Below, one piece after another: positions 42,965 through 53,831 of a stretch of 64,000 nucleotides of DNA (position 1 is the first letter of the stretch; each line of letters starts with the position of its first letter). This DNA comes from Distichodus sexfasciatus. Lineage: Eukaryota > Chordata > Actinopteri > Characiformes > Distichodontidae. The notes under the pieces are model-generated. The model made no database searches. It had not been told where the DNA came from and was given only the letters and a program-made list of their open reading frames with translations. The DNA is taken from NCBI GenBank assembly GCA_032718565.1, contig JAVGVS010000817.1:25441-89440 (forward strand), read 5' to 3'. The translations under genes were made by a program, and so were the position numbers.

Positions 42965-43152
42965 ATAGGCAAATTGTGGCACCTTTGGCGTTCCACGTGA
43001 GCGTGCGTGTTTGGAGCGCACGTGTAGGCAGAGTTCAACACGCACAGAGGCCAGATTTTACTTGTGAAAGTTCCACAGAATTTAGTCGCTTATAATATTG
43101 TGATATATCGTTATCGAGATGTAAAATTGTGGTGATATCTCACAGCCCTAAC
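42965..43152. mobile_element. Second copy of the right half of the 41.9 kb hAT-like element
   Basis: 'cctttggcgttccacgtgag', 'cgtgtaggcagagttcaaca', 'ccagattttacttgtgaaag' and 'gatatctcacagccctaac' parallel 42423-42614. Confidence 0.7.
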
Positions 43153-43829
43153 TGACCGCAGAGACTTGACGGACACTTGGCCTGCCTTCTGCCAAAGAGC
43201 CACTTACCCACGATGCCGTGCAGCTGACAGCTCAATCGGACGCTCTCAGTCTCACTCTTTCTCACACACACACACACACACTTTCCCAGACACACTCAGC
43301 TGAGATGCTCCAGCTCGCTATGATTTATTGCACTTGTAACTTTAGAGATTAAACCCGCCCTGTATGGAGAGAGATTCTAAAAAGCGTCTACAGCGAGGTG
43401 ACGGACTATATTTCCGTTCCTCGTTCTCCCCCCTCCTTTTACTTTTTCTCTTGCACATCTTTTTGTCTCGCTATTCAGAGAAGATGAGGAAGGAAAGTGG
43501 AGCAGAGAACAAAAGAGGAGGACTAAAAGTTGCTGTCCTGCAGGGGCGAGCAGGGAATTTTTCACTCGGCTTTAATTTGCTGACTGGCTAAAGGCCCCGG
43601 CGCTAACGAAGCCTCACCTGATAGTGTTCCGATAGGAGACAGGGGACGGGAAAATGCAGCCAGACTCGCTGATCTTCATATTTATATTTATACACAGAGA
43701 CGTGCTGCATAAAACCCAGACGGAAAACGTCCAGAAGAAGTGCTGTGGTGTATCTTCATTTTCTCCCGTTTAGGATGAATACATAAATATATATATGTGA
43801 TGAAAAGTAGAGGTGGACCCTCAGATTAC
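43153..43829. other. Intron 2, noncoding; (CA)n at 43263-43281
   Basis: No exon supported. Frames around 43364-43591 show no domain. Confidence 0.45.
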
Positions 43830-43895
43830 GCTGGTTGGTTGTGGTGTGTGCTGTGCTGTGGTGTGTTCACAATGACATAATAATCACTCACTTTC
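43830..43895 (+). mobile_element. SINE-B 3' end fragment
   Basis: 'tggttgtggtgtgtgctgtg', then 'gtgtgttcacaatgacataa'. Confidence 0.65.
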
Positions 43896-44009
43896 ACTAG
43901 ACTCAAGGTAAACATACCGAAACTTTGTTCATATGTCATGTAGACAACGTTCAGGTGATGTTTCACACACACAAATTGACAAATTTCAGACATCAAAATA
44001 TCAGTTATC

Positions 44010-44141
44010 GGTAGGGTTGGGTACCTTCCACGTCTGAACTGATATCGGTACCGGTACCGGTATCTGGTGTTCGATACCAATACTCAGCGGTACTTCATTT
44101 CGATACCTAGCTGGTTTGTATCATCATAATAAATACAGTAA
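44010..44141. mobile_element. GGTACCGGTACC-type repeat fragment
   Basis: 'tagggttgggtacc' followed by palindromic 'ggtaccggtaccggta' and 'tcgataccaatactc', a common fish hAT-like end. The Helitron begins directly after its AT-rich right side. Confidence 0.4.
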
Positions 44142-44464
44142 TCTAATATATAAAAGGCCTAAGTGTACGTATGTATGTGTCCCTCAGTCCTGTTGGTGCC
44201 CATCAATCACGTGTGACCAATCAAAAGTCTCATACAAGGGAGCCATTATTTTTGCCAGCTTCTGAAGTACGCAAGCGAAACGCAGGAGGAAGCGTCCCGT
44301 CGACAGCTTATCGTACGAGGTAAAATAAGATTTTTACAGCACTTCCCGACAATACTAAACGAGTTATCGTAAACCTTAAATTTCATTTAACTGATTATTT
44401 TTCCCTTAAGGACGCTGCTCATTCACACCACACATTTGGAGATATTGCCGTACACAATACATTT

Positions 44465-44764
44465 ATGCCTCACAAAAGACCACTAGATGAAGCGGAAATT
44501 TGCGAAAGGAAACGTCAACGAAATGAAGAAGCCCGCAGTCGACGAGCAAGCGAAACACAGGAGCAGACATCCTGTCGACGCGAAATACGAAAGCAACAAC
44601 TTCGCATTAGCCACGGACAGTTATATGTTGCATTCTCCCGTGTACGCAGGTCAGCAGATGTAAAGGTCCATGTAGTGGATGGGGCTAAACAAGGGAAACT
44701 GCTTAATAACAGCTCCGCCTGCTTCACCAAAAACGTTGTGAACAAGGACATCTGTGACGTTTAG
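44465..44764 (+). CDS. Helitron remnant ORF: Rep-helicase N-terminus fused to helicase C-terminus
   Basis: 99 residues from ATG 44465 to the stop at 44762-44764. The N-terminal half (about residues 1-45) is a basic, Arg/Glu-rich segment with RRASETQEQTSCRREIRKQQ, like the repetitive N-terminal region of fish Helitron proteins. From about residue 48 it passes into SHGQLYVAFSRVRRSADVKV and ends TKNVVNKDIC, the C-terminal motif VI region of the Pif1-like Helitron helicase. The Rep HUH domain and helicase motifs I-V are missing, so no transposition activity is expected. The frame has no stop or frameshift, so the deletion joined the ends in phase. Whether it is expressed is unknown; a domesticated product is possible but less likely than a neutral remnant. 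Confidence 0.75.
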   Translation: MPHKRPLDEAEICERKRQRNEEARSRRASETQEQTSCRREIRKQQLRISHGQLYVAFSRVRRSADVKVHVVDGAKQGKLLNNSSACFTKNVVNKDICDV

Positions 44765-44867
44765 GTGTTGATATCGTGGTGTTTTCATGAAAATAAAAAC
44801 CAAACATCGATTTCAAATTAACTACTCACTTTCTTCGTTACTTTTTGGCAATTGCGCCATTGCTTTT

Positions 44868-44883
44868 GCCTGCTGTAGCAGGC
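44868..44883 (+). terminator. Helitron 3' terminal hairpin
   Basis: 7 bp perfect stem with a 2 nt loop, 7 nt before CTAG. In Helitrons this hairpin signals the end of transposition (rolling-circle termination), not transcription. Confidence 0.85.
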
Positions 44884-45342
44884 TTTTCAACTAGTAATAA
44901 ATAAGCCCCAAACTGATTTCTAATGGTTCGTCTGTTACAACTACAATATACATTTATTTATTATATACATTTTTTCCCAGAACAGTAACTAAAACAGATA
45001 GATCAGTAATCGCCTAAAGCTGCAGTGGAGCTCTTGTCGACACGTAGATTTGACCTTCTCCATGTGGATGCTGTTGCAGGGCTGAATGTCCGCGGAGGAG
45101 CTGCACTTGTGGCTGTAGCTGTAAGAGGCTGTGTCCAGTAAGCGCGAGAGTGGTTAGACCTCACTTCCAGAGCACTTTCTGGACACTTCCACGTTCGTTC
45201 CTATTTCATGTAAACATCGTAGTGTACTCCTTAGAGCCATAAAGGCGCTTAGTGCTCTGAAGCTCACAGGATTTGTATTAAAAATGTAACTTCAGTTTTA
45301 TTCATACCTGCGTTCTGAAACGAGGGACTGGACCATCTGTAA

Positions 45343-45484
45343 AGGAGGCAGCATTTTGGCAGTGCTTGGGGACGGTACCTTGCTTGTGAGTACCTCAGTG
45401 GTGCCTTTGACTAGCCTGGGATTTGAACCGGCGACTTTCGGATCACGGGTTCAACTCTCTAAGCTGTACGCTGCCAACTGCCCG
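45343..45484 (-). mobile_element. SINE-B, head and half body
   Basis: Minus strand: 'cgggcagttggcagcgtaca', B box 'ggttcaaatccc', 'caccactgaggtactcacaa' and 'gtccccaagcactgccaaaa'. Confidence 0.88.
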
Positions 45485-45995
45485 AGTGTGGAATTGCGTT
45501 GTTGACCGATTCGGTGACGTGATTGTACTCTGTCCTTAGTCAAAAGTTTAGATCTAAATCGAAATCAAATTAATGTTGCAAAGAATGCAAGACGAGCTCA
45601 ATGCTCATTCTCGTTTAGCTTTTTTGGGGAATCTAAAAGCTGTAATTGAATCTCACTACTTTCACATCGTAACGCAGGTTCTGTATTAAAATACCCATAC
45701 GTGGGACGGTTCTGGGTCCCGTGCTGCGCCTCCCGCCCGCCTCCTCGCCGAGACCCCGTCTAATGAAGACAAATCCCTGTTTTCCCTGCCTCTCCCGTCT
45801 CGGCTATGCAGGCCTGCTCCTGTTCTCCCTCCAGCCAATGGAAAGAGTTGCATTATTTTGGCCGTTGGCAGAGTTGACACATGCATCTGCCGGCTACATG
45901 GTGATGGATTTTCCTCATAGAACCTTCCAGATCGGCCAGCGCCGGCGCATGCGGTCCGTGGGGAAACGGCGTCGCCGACTCTAATGGGCGCCGGG
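45485..45995. other. Intron 2, unique noncoding, partly GC-rich
   Basis: 45710-45990 is non-repetitive and GC-rich with 'ccagccaatggaaagagttg'. No exon seen. A weak candidate for conserved noncoding DNA. Confidence 0.3.
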
Positions 45996-46160
45996 ACATT
46001 TGGTCGTGTCGTATTTATCCTTCCCATTGCTTAGGGCTTTTTGTTGGTGTGTCTAGTCTTGGTCCAAACGGTGGCCTTTTCCTCAGGCCTCAAATGGGTG
46101 CTGGTCCAGAAGGGAGAGGGCAGGTCTGATTGTCCTCAGTTTGTGAAGTTGGTATTAATG
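45996..46160. repeat. Diverged duplication, left copy
   Basis: 'tcgtgtcgtatttatccttc', 'ttgcttagggctttttgttg', 'tccaaacggtggccttttcc' and 'gtctgattgtcctcag' correspond to 46838-47022 in the same order and orientation. Confidence 0.75.
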
Positions 46161-46189
46161 TAGTGTTAATGTGGTTCTGACAAATCTGT

Positions 46190-46810
46190 TGCCGTTGATC
46201 TTCTTGTGCCTGTGAAATTTGTTGCCCTGGTCTTTTTGTAGCTCAAAAGTTTAGTTACTGTGCCCTTGTTATGGCTCTGTCTCATTGCCTTATGATGTCG
46301 CAGCTCCGGCCTTACTGTGGCTGTGAAAATGGACTGCCCTCCTCTTGTTGTGGCTTTAAAATCGTCTGGCGCAGCTATTGTTGTGCCTCTAAAAATGTTA
46401 CCCTGGTCTTATTGTGGCTGTAAGAATCTGTTGCCTTGATTTTTGTGTCTGTAAGAGTATGTATTTTTGTAGCTAAAAATGTGGTGTTTGTGGCTCTAAA
46501 ATGTGTTGCTCTGCTCTTATTGTGTCTCTGTCTCTGTCTTTTTGTCTTATGGCATTACTGTCTTACAGTGGCTCTTAAAATATGTTGACTTGGTTTTGTT
46601 GTGGCTCAAAAATTTGTTGCCCTGATCTTGTTGTGGGAATGTCTTACTGTTTTACAATTTTACCGTCTTACTGTGAGTCTAAAAATCATGTTGTGGCTTT
46701 TGTCCTGGTCGTGTTTTGGCTCTTTTTTTGCTGTCATTACAGCCTTATTTTGGCCCTAAAATGTGTCTCCCTGGTCTTGTTGTGGCTCTAAAAATGAGTT
46801 TAAGCAGGAT
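46190..46810. repeat. GTTGTGGCTCTAAAAT minisatellite, array 1
   Basis: Unit of roughly 32-45 bp: GTTGTGGCTCTAAAATCTG then TTGCCCTGGTCTT. Many diverged copies. It lies between the two halves of the 45996/46838 duplication. Confidence 0.85.
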
Positions 46811-46837
46811 CACAGGCTCTAGGAACCCTGCGCAGGA

Positions 46838-47022
46838 ACATTTTGCATTTTGATCGTGTCATATTTATCATTCTCGTCGCTTAGAGCTTTTTTTTTTTTT
46901 TTTGTGGTGTGTCTCCTCTTCAACCAAACGATGCCCTTTGCTAAAGCCCAAAATCCATGTGGGTCCAAAAGGGAGGCGACGGGTTTGATTTTCTTCAGAG
47001 ATTGCAAAGTTGGCATCGGCGC
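46838..47022. repeat. Diverged duplication, right copy
   Basis: Same words as 45996-46160 ('tcgtgtcatatttatcattc', 'cgcttagagctttttttttt', 'ccaaacgatgccctttgct', 'ggtttgattttcttcag'), plus an inserted T run at 46888-46903. Confidence 0.75.
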
Positions 47023-47730
47023 CTAGATAAGGAATGATGCAGTCAAGAGATCCGTCGAGTTTTAATGTCTATCTGATAAATTCCGATAATGTCTAACTAG
47101 TTTTTTGCCGTCTGAAATATCCATTTAAGCCCCAAAAGTGCTATTTTTTTTTTCCTTCCTCGGTCTTTACTCGCCTTTTTGGTTAAACGTCTGAGAAAGA
47201 CAGACGCGCAACAATTAACGAGGGCCTTACGAATACATTTAGCCGTGATATGAATATTCAGCGTAAACAGAGCTCCTTTATGCCTGGCAGTCAAATCTCC
47301 TGTGTGCTTATTAACGAGGTGGCCGGGTTTTGATATGCCTCAGCTCTGCGTCGACGCTCAACCTCGCCGGCATCGAGCGACCTGAGAGGAGACAGGTGGA
47401 AGTGCTCTCCCCAGTAATCCTACGCCTCCTCCACTCTGGTTTTCGTTAATTACAGCCTCTACCTGACAAAGCTGAGTTGAGGTTGCCGCCCGGAAAAGCG
47501 CTTTGAAGAGCGTCTCATTCATGTGCCACTTCATCCGGACGTGATGCGTTTGTTCCTTTACTGTATTCCCTCCTTTGTTCCCTTTAATCAAGAGGTTCGT
47601 GTCTCTCCCAGCTCTGTAGATGGTTATCAGTGTTGGTTATTTTTTAAATTTAAATTCTCATCACGGTGGGATTATTTCAGTCTTTAGACACAAAAAACAA
47701 AGTGAGCTTGAGCTTGATTTGTTGCTTTGC
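47023..47730. other. Intron 2, unique noncoding
   Basis: No exon seen. 47190-47345 is unique DNA with repeated 'attaacgagg' words; weak candidate for a conserved noncoding element. Confidence 0.3.
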
Positions 47731-47785
47731 ATTCCTAGTGTAGCTCTCAAGTCATATGCTCTTGTTGTGGCTCCAATAGAAAGTA
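47731..47785. repeat. Minisatellite fragment adjoining a SINE
   Basis: 'tgtagctctcaagtc' and 'cttgttgtggctcca' are units of the 46.2 kb family. The array continues on the far side of the SINE at 48038, so the SINE inserted in it. Confidence 0.7.
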
Positions 47786-48027
47786 AAGCGAGTGATTGTC
47801 ATCGTGAACACACCACAGCACAGCACAGCACACACTGCACCACAACCAAGTGTGACCTCTGCATTTAACCCATCCGTGAAGGAGCAGTGGGCAGCTAACA
47901 AGCGCCCGGGGAGCAGTGCTTGGGGACGGTACCTTGCTCATGAGTACCTCAGTGGTAACCTGCATTCGAACCTGCCGCCTTCTGATCACGGGGCGAACAC
48001 CCTACCGTTACGCCGCCAACTGCCCCT
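47786..48027 (-). mobile_element. SINE-B, full length
   Basis: Minus strand: 'ggggcagttggcggcgtaac', 'gttcgccccgtgatcagaag', 'ggttcgaatgc' (B box), 'actgaggtactcatgagcaa', 'ccccaagcactgctccccgg', 'gggttaaatgcagaggtcac' and a 3' end in 'gttcacgatgacaatcac'. Confidence 0.92.
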
Positions 48028-48037
48028 AATAATCAGC

Positions 48038-48400
48038 TGCCCTGTTCTTGTTGTGTCCATAGAAGGTGTCACCCTGTTCTTGTTGTGGCCCTTTAATGTG
48101 TTTTCCTGGTCTTGTGGCTGTAAAAAAAATGTCACACTGCTCTTGCTGTGGCCCAGAAACGTGTGTTGCCCTCCTCTTGTTCTGGCAATAAAATGTGTTG
48201 TCCCTGTCTTGTTGTGGCTCTAAACTACTTTGTTGCCCTGTTCTTCTTGTGGCTCTAAATTGTATTGCCCTGCTCATGTTGTGGCTCTGAAAAGTGTCGC
48301 CCTGCCCATGTTGTGGCTCTAAAATCTGTTGCCCTGCTTCTGTGGTCGTAAACCTTTTTGCCGTGCTCTTATTGTGGCTGTAAAATGTGTTGTCTGCAAA
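48038..48400. repeat. GTTGTGGCTCTAAAAT minisatellite, array 2
   Basis: About nine or ten units such as CCTGTTCTTGTTGTGGC(T/C)CT then AAAATGTGTTG. Confidence 0.88.
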
Positions 48401-49170
48401 AACATTTCAGCAAAGAGCCATTTAAAAGTGTGCTACTGTGACTTCTGTGTCTACACCACAACCTGCTGCTGCTAAGTTGGAACTGCAGTATATATAGAGA
48501 AATTTCAAATGTACGTCTTACTCATTTTATTACTTTATAAAACTTTGTTTGATAATGAGTAATTGCTCTCCTCAATATAATAACCGGTATTGGCTCAGAG
48601 AAATCGGTCAACCCCTCACTCTACACATCCCAGTTTTAGAGTTTGAACATTGATTAAAATTTTTCCGTTCCCAGACTTTCATTTCTTCCAGTCGTACAGC
48701 AGTTCTCATGAGGGTCTCCTCGATTCTGTCCTTCATTAAGTCCCGCCTCTGGCTGACAAATCTGAAAACTCAGAATAAGCCTTGAAGAACGTTTCCCCGC
48801 GCGCGACGTGCCGCTGCCGCGTTCGCACGCCAGACGCTCGTTTCGTTACTGGTTTCCCTTGTTTGTTTCCTTGGTTCCGGAGGCCAATGTCCCTCCCGGC
48901 CGCGTCGATTCCCCTGCTCGGATCATTTTGCTCTTTGGTTTAGGCTGTTATCAGCTCTAATGGGTGATGCCATCTCAGCCGCATCGAAGGCAATTACTTT
49001 GAAGAATCGCAGAAAATTTTCAAAGACGCCCCGCTGCTGTTTAATTTCCCCCATCATCTGCCTGATGTCTCGCGTACACGCGGTGGTATTATTTTCTGTA
49101 TCGCACGTTTTAAAGCCCTTATCACAGTGGGATGATTTAAATCTGCAACCCCCCCCCATCACCACAAAAA
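48401..49170. other. Intron 2, unique noncoding
   Basis: 48780-49110 is unique and GC-balanced, with no exon. Poly-C at 49150-49157. Confidence 0.35.
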
Positions 49171-49575
49171 TGCTGCTTACCCTGATCTTGTGGCTCTAAT
49201 ATTTGGCGCTCTGCTCTTATCGTGTCCTTAAAATCATTCACTCTGGTCTTACTGTGGCATTAAAATCTGTTGCCCTGCAGTCTTTTTGTTGTGGCTATAA
49301 AATTTGTCGCCCTGCTCTTGTGGCTCCAAAAATTAGTTGCTCTGCTGTAGTTGTGGCTCTTAAATCTTTTGCTCTGGTTTTATTGTGGCACTAAAATCTG
49401 TCGCCCTTCTCTTCTTGTGGCTCTAAAATTTGTCACCTTGGTCTTGTTGTGACCCTAAAATCTGTTTGTGACCCTGATCTGATTGTGGCTAGAATATCTG
49501 TCGCCTTGTTCTTTCATGGCTTTAAAAATGTGTGGCCCTGCTCTGGTTGTAGCTCTACAAATCTGTCGCCCTGTT
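49171..49575. repeat. GTTGTGGCTCTAAAAT minisatellite, array 3
   Basis: About ten units ('cttgtggctctaaaattt', 'gtcgccctgctcttg' and variants) of the same family as arrays 1 and 2. Confidence 0.88.
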
Positions 49576-50411
49576 AAACATTGACACTGATAATTGGTCA
49601 GACTGAAAATCGCCGTCCATCATCTGCCTCATTCTGTGCCCAGCTCTCTCGGTGCTCGTAGAATTTTCCCCTTCCGTCTCCGTCATGAACCTTCCCAGAG
49701 GCTGCCGTTTCTCCGTGCACCAGAAGTCCGTCGTCTCGCGCCCGCATCAGCACAAGTCTTCATCGCTTCGCGCTCGCGCCGGAGCCTCAAAGCGGCCGCG
49801 TCCTCGTTCTTCAGCCCGCCTCTTCTTCATCAGCAGTGTCGGACCGACCATATGTCTCACTGCGAGCCCAGCACTTCAACGTGTCCCAGCCATCTGCCTC
49901 CCTCCTTTCTCTCCCTCTCTCCCCTCTGTCTCTTTCTCTCCCAGCCACCGTTGTCATGCACGGTGAACCGAGTCTGCCTGGTATCACCTCGCCTGTGTTT
50001 AACAGATCTGCACAAATCACTGCCCTTAACCCCATCACTACACACACGCGCACACCTTTTTTGTTGATATATTTCTATATTTATTTCCCGAAGGCCCTCG
50101 TCTCTTCTGTTTGTTCTCGTTCTGGCGTTCGTTGTCCGCGCCGGGCTTTGATAGGCCTTCGCTAAGCCAGACCAATTTCTGTGATGGAAGATAAAAGACG
50201 TTTGAAGTGTTTTGCTCGTCATTGTTTGCACGCTCGCTCGTTTGTTGTGCGGCTTCTGCGCTAATGAAGACTGATTGTGGGACGGCGTGAATGCGCGCAG
50301 TGAGAGCGACGCGAGTGTGTGTAGTGTCATTGGGTGTACTTTTTGTTTGCGTCTGATATGATAGCCCACATTTCAGATTCAGCTCGGTTGAAATAAATGA
50401 TTTTATTTGAT
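49576..50411. other. Intron 2, noncoding
   Basis: Mixed composition. CT-rich at 49895-49945. Serine/proline-rich frames lack domains and splice context. Confidence 0.35.
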
Positions 50412-50540
50412 CCTTTACATTAACAGCTTTTAGCAGATTGTCCTGAGCCGCTTTCCTTTATCCTAATTTCAGGGACAGTCTTCCTGAGATGCAACTTGGG
50501 GTTAAGGGTCTTGCTCATGGTCCCGGTGGTGGTAGTGTCG
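50412..50540 (-). mobile_element. SINE-A body and L2 tail fragment
   Basis: Minus strand: 'gcaagacccttaaccccaag', 'ttgcatctcaggaagactgt', 'ccctgaaattaggataaagg' and 'ctgctaaaagctgttaatg'. The head is decayed. Confidence 0.75.
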
Positions 50541-50696
50541 GTCATTGTTTGGCTCTGATGACCAGCCCTACCGATAACCGATATTTTGAAGCCGATTATG
50601 TTTTCCACGCAGTCGACCGCTGTCCACAACAGTGGTGCTGAAGTGTAGGCGGGCCATCGCTCTCCGTGGTGCTGATGTTTTTGGAGCGGTTTAAGT

Positions 50697-50766
50697 GATA
50701 GTGAGTGATTATTTGTCACTGTGACCTCTGTGTTTGACCCATCCGTGAAGGAGCAGTGGGCAGCAC
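50697..50766 (-). mobile_element. SINE-B body fragment
   Basis: Minus strand: 'gctgcccactgctccttcac', 'ggatgggtcaaacacagagg' and 'tcacagtgacaaataatc'. Confidence 0.75.
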
Positions 50767-51836
50767 CCATTAAAAAACAGAAAGATATTTTTGATCATGT
50801 CGCCCAGCTCTAGTGACAACGCAGCTCTATAAACCAATCGATTGGTAAATTGTTTGGCTTCTGTTTTAATAATTACTTCTAATTGATCATATCAGTTTTG
50901 CTGACTAGTAATAATCTGTGTCAGTTAATCCCTAGAGTGTACATGTACGCGTTTAGAACGCAGTTCCCCCACCCCCATTCTCTCATTCCCGCTTCCAGCC
51001 GTCTCGCTACTCCGAGGTCCCTCGAATCACTAATGGAATCTAACCTCGTAAAACAATACACACACTTACACACATACATGCTGATACACACACCCGCAAA
51101 CCCTCCACATAATACAAAAAAAAATCTCTGGAGTTTATGAATCATAAAGAAGTGTAATTGGCCCGGTGATTTGTGCCCCGGCGGTAAAACAACGGCAAAG
51201 GCTCTCCGGCGAGTTCCGCAGATCCGTCGGCGACGCCACAGCGAGCGCGGGAGCTAGCGAGGGCCGCCTTTTTTCCGCCGGGCTCACAAATCAAAATGTA
51301 ATTTGGCCTCGTGACGGCTCCTCCGGATTGACATTACCCACGGCGCGTTACGCCTGATTCCATACAGCCTCGCACCCCCCCCCCCCAAAAAGTCCCGCCG
51401 ACGTTGCTGTGGTTCCCGCGGGAGCCGTGACGCCATTAGCCGCTAATGCCCCCTCCAAATTGCATGTTTTATTAGCGCTATTCCAGGCTCCATTGAGTGC
51501 TAAATTTGTACGAAGAAATACGGTGTTATTATGTGTTTTTCTCTCTCTCTCTCTCTCGCTTTCTCCTTATTCTTGTTGAGTTTGTTCCAGATTTTTTTTC
51601 TCAGCCGGCTCGCGAGTGTGTGTGTGTGATCCGATGCACTGTGAACAACATTGCAAACAGTCATTGCATGAACGCGAGGTCGTTTCTGGACTCGTTACGA
51701 TGCTGCCGTTTTGCCTGACGGGAGAACAAAATTGTAAAAATGGAAAAATAAACACGTGAAAGAGTGCGGCGACTATGCACACTTTTGCTTCTTCGCATGT
51801 TCTTTTTTTTTTTTTTTTTTTTACAATTCTGAGCAC
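50767..51836. other. Intron 2, noncoding
   Basis: 51165-51490 is unique, GC-rich and CpG-rich with 'cgctaatgccccctccaaat'. C run at 51376-51385, (CT)n at 51539-51557 and a T run at 51805-51822. No Suclg2-like exon. Confidence 0.35.
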
Positions 51837-52070
51837 ACACTGGAACGTTCACCAGCAGAATCTCTTGTCTTTACACACTCAACTCGTGCCTGAACACGTG
51901 AACATAACTAACTAAATTGTGTTCGCATTACTTAGCGAATGCCCCGAGCTGCTGCACTTAATAGTATGGTAGGTAAGGTGCTCTTATCATGCTTTTCTAC
52001 GTGGTAGTATTCATCTCAGGAGGAAATATGGATATCATCATCAGCAAATAAGTGTGTTATCGTACATCCC
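51837..52070. mobile_element. Probable relic of the 41.9 kb hAT-like family
   Basis: 'actggaacgttcaccagcag', 'aatctcttgtc' and 'cactcaactc' parallel 'agtggaacttttgcaagcag' at about 41998. Ends near 'tatcgtacatccctaatc'. Confidence 0.4.
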
Positions 52071-52767
52071 TAATCATTAACCATATAATGTTGAATATTG
52101 ATATCGATAATTGTTCACACTGATAATCGGTCACACTTCTAATCCTTTAGATGGTGGTTCTTATTAAAAAGCTACAGCAGATTTGGAAGCTTTGTGCAGC
52201 AGATGGTCAATGAAACAATTCCAGTTTTATTTGTGGTACTTTTATATAAATAGAAGGAACATCTGTGAGGTGTGTGTGTGTGTGTGTGTGGACGATGTTA
52301 TATACGAGTAGGAGTGTCGGTGTGTGTGTGTTTCTCTGCACCGTCCCTATTTGGGTTCGGTAGCGGTTTCTGAGCGAGAGATTTGGAGCCAGACGAAGAT
52401 GTTGATCGACACGGACGTGCGCTCTGACAGCTCGCTGACTGCTCCACAGGCTACACACACACTCACACATATATACACACACTCAAATCTCTCACTCAAT
52501 CAGGCTGTTACCTGCACCAGCAGCGGGGTGCCGTGCTCACGATTCCGACAGTCTTGCGTCTGATAAATAAAGGGGAAAAAGTAAGTTCAGGCGCCAGCTG
52601 AATCTGCGTCATTTGTTTGTTCGTTTTTCAAATTACAGCCAAAAATCTAAAACCAAAAACATCCCCAATATTCATTTGCAAAATAACAAACAGTTGCTTT
52701 TTGCTTTTTACAGTCTCACATTTTGTACTCATGAAAAATTGAAAAAAGGGAAAATATTCTGAATTTA
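52071..52767. other. Intron 2, noncoding; (GT)n at 52270-52290
   Basis: 'gataattgttcacactgata' then 'atcggtcacact' at 52105-52136 is another DNA-repeat end. No exon. Confidence 0.4.
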
Positions 52768-52998
52768 AGTGAGTGAGTTATTTGTCATTGTGAACACACC
52801 ACAGCGCAGCTCACTGTGCACCACAACCAAATGTGAGCTCTGCATGTAACACATCCGTAAAGGAGCAGTGGACAGCTAGCATGGGCAGCGCTTGGGTGCG
52901 TTACCTTGCTTGTGAGTACCTTTACCGGTCCGGGATTCGAACTGGTGACCTTCCGATTACGGGGCGAACGCCCTAACAGATACATTACCAACTGCCAA
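52768..52998 (-). mobile_element. SINE-B, near full length
   Basis: Minus strand: 'ttggcagttggtaatgtatc', 'agttcgaatccc' (B box, plus 52932-52943), 'aaggtactcacaagcaaggt', 'tttacggatgtgttacatgc' and a 3' end in 'gttcacaatgacaaataac'. Confidence 0.9.
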
Positions 52999-53039
52999 CT
53001 AACAATATGCGCTCATAATATGTTGGGAGCATAACTCGT

Positions 53040-53228
53040 GATTGACCTACTGACCTACCAATGTGCTTGCCTACTTACCGACTGACCTACCTACTGAACT
53101 GCGGCCCGGTCAACCAGCTCACTGACCTACTTACCTACCTATTGACCAACTGATCTACCTACCAACCCACTGACCTACCGACTGACCAGTCAACCCACTA
53201 ATCAACCTACCGACCTACTGACTGAACA
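53040..53228. repeat. CTAC/GACC simple repeat, array 1
   Basis: Words GACCTACCTAC, GACTGACC and CAACTGA recur in variable order with a 4-base pulse. Confidence 0.85.
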
Positions 53229-53831
53229 AAAACAGGGCTGAGAAAACTCCTTGATATAATCAGTTATTAAACGGCTGCCAACAAATTTACTGATCAATTA
53301 GTTGTTCACGTAGTTACGTTGTCTTCGTCACTGCACATTGCATATTGATCTCTTTGGGAGGTCTGGGTCTTTATCGGACCCCCACAATGCCCCCCTAATT
53401 CGAACCCATGGTTGTGGGTATAGTTGGTTCTGATTAAGTTTGATTGAGTTTGGTGTTTCTGCTCGTCTCTCTGCTCTACTTCTCTTCCTGAGTGACGGAG
53501 TGAGACCTTCATCCTCCTCCCAACCTGCAGCTGTCACACCGCAAGATGGATTGTGTACAGGCTCCACTACACCTGATGGAACAAATGATACACACACACA
53601 CACACACCTCTCTCTCTCTCACACCTGCACTCTGGTTCCAGTCAGTACTCCTCACCTGTACATGCTGTGAAAGTTAGCATTGCACCTTCTACACTAGGAC
53701 TGGGCGAGTCGACCTCTAATCAGTATCACGGTACATTCAGTGCAGTTTTTCGCTCTGGGATATTTTGGGTCGGAGATGGGATGTGAGCAAGAAATGTGAA
53801 GCAGAGTAAATTTATATAAATACCTAAAATA
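53229..53831. other. Intron 2, noncoding; (CA)n at 53588-53607
   Basis: No exon. 'gggactgggcgagtcgacct'-like ends near 53697 hint at a DNA-repeat remnant. Confidence 0.35.

Larger units (their letters stand above)
44142..44894 (+). mobile_element. Helitron, internally deleted, 753 bp
   Basis: 5' end TCTAATATATAAAAGGCC with the TC hallmark; 3' end CTAG (44891-44894), preceded 7 nt upstream by a perfect hairpin GCCTGCT-gt-AGCAGGC (44868-44883). It is inserted between A (44141) and T (44895), the AT host-dinucleotide rule of Helitrons, with no target duplication. It contains an intact 99-codon remnant frame. An autonomous Helitron is many kilobases long, so most of Rep and helicase is deleted. 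Confidence 0.92.

Noticed and set aside
46190..49575. Regularly spaced repeats resembling a CRISPR array
   Set aside because: Units are diverged and contiguous without unique spacers, and the host is a vertebrate.
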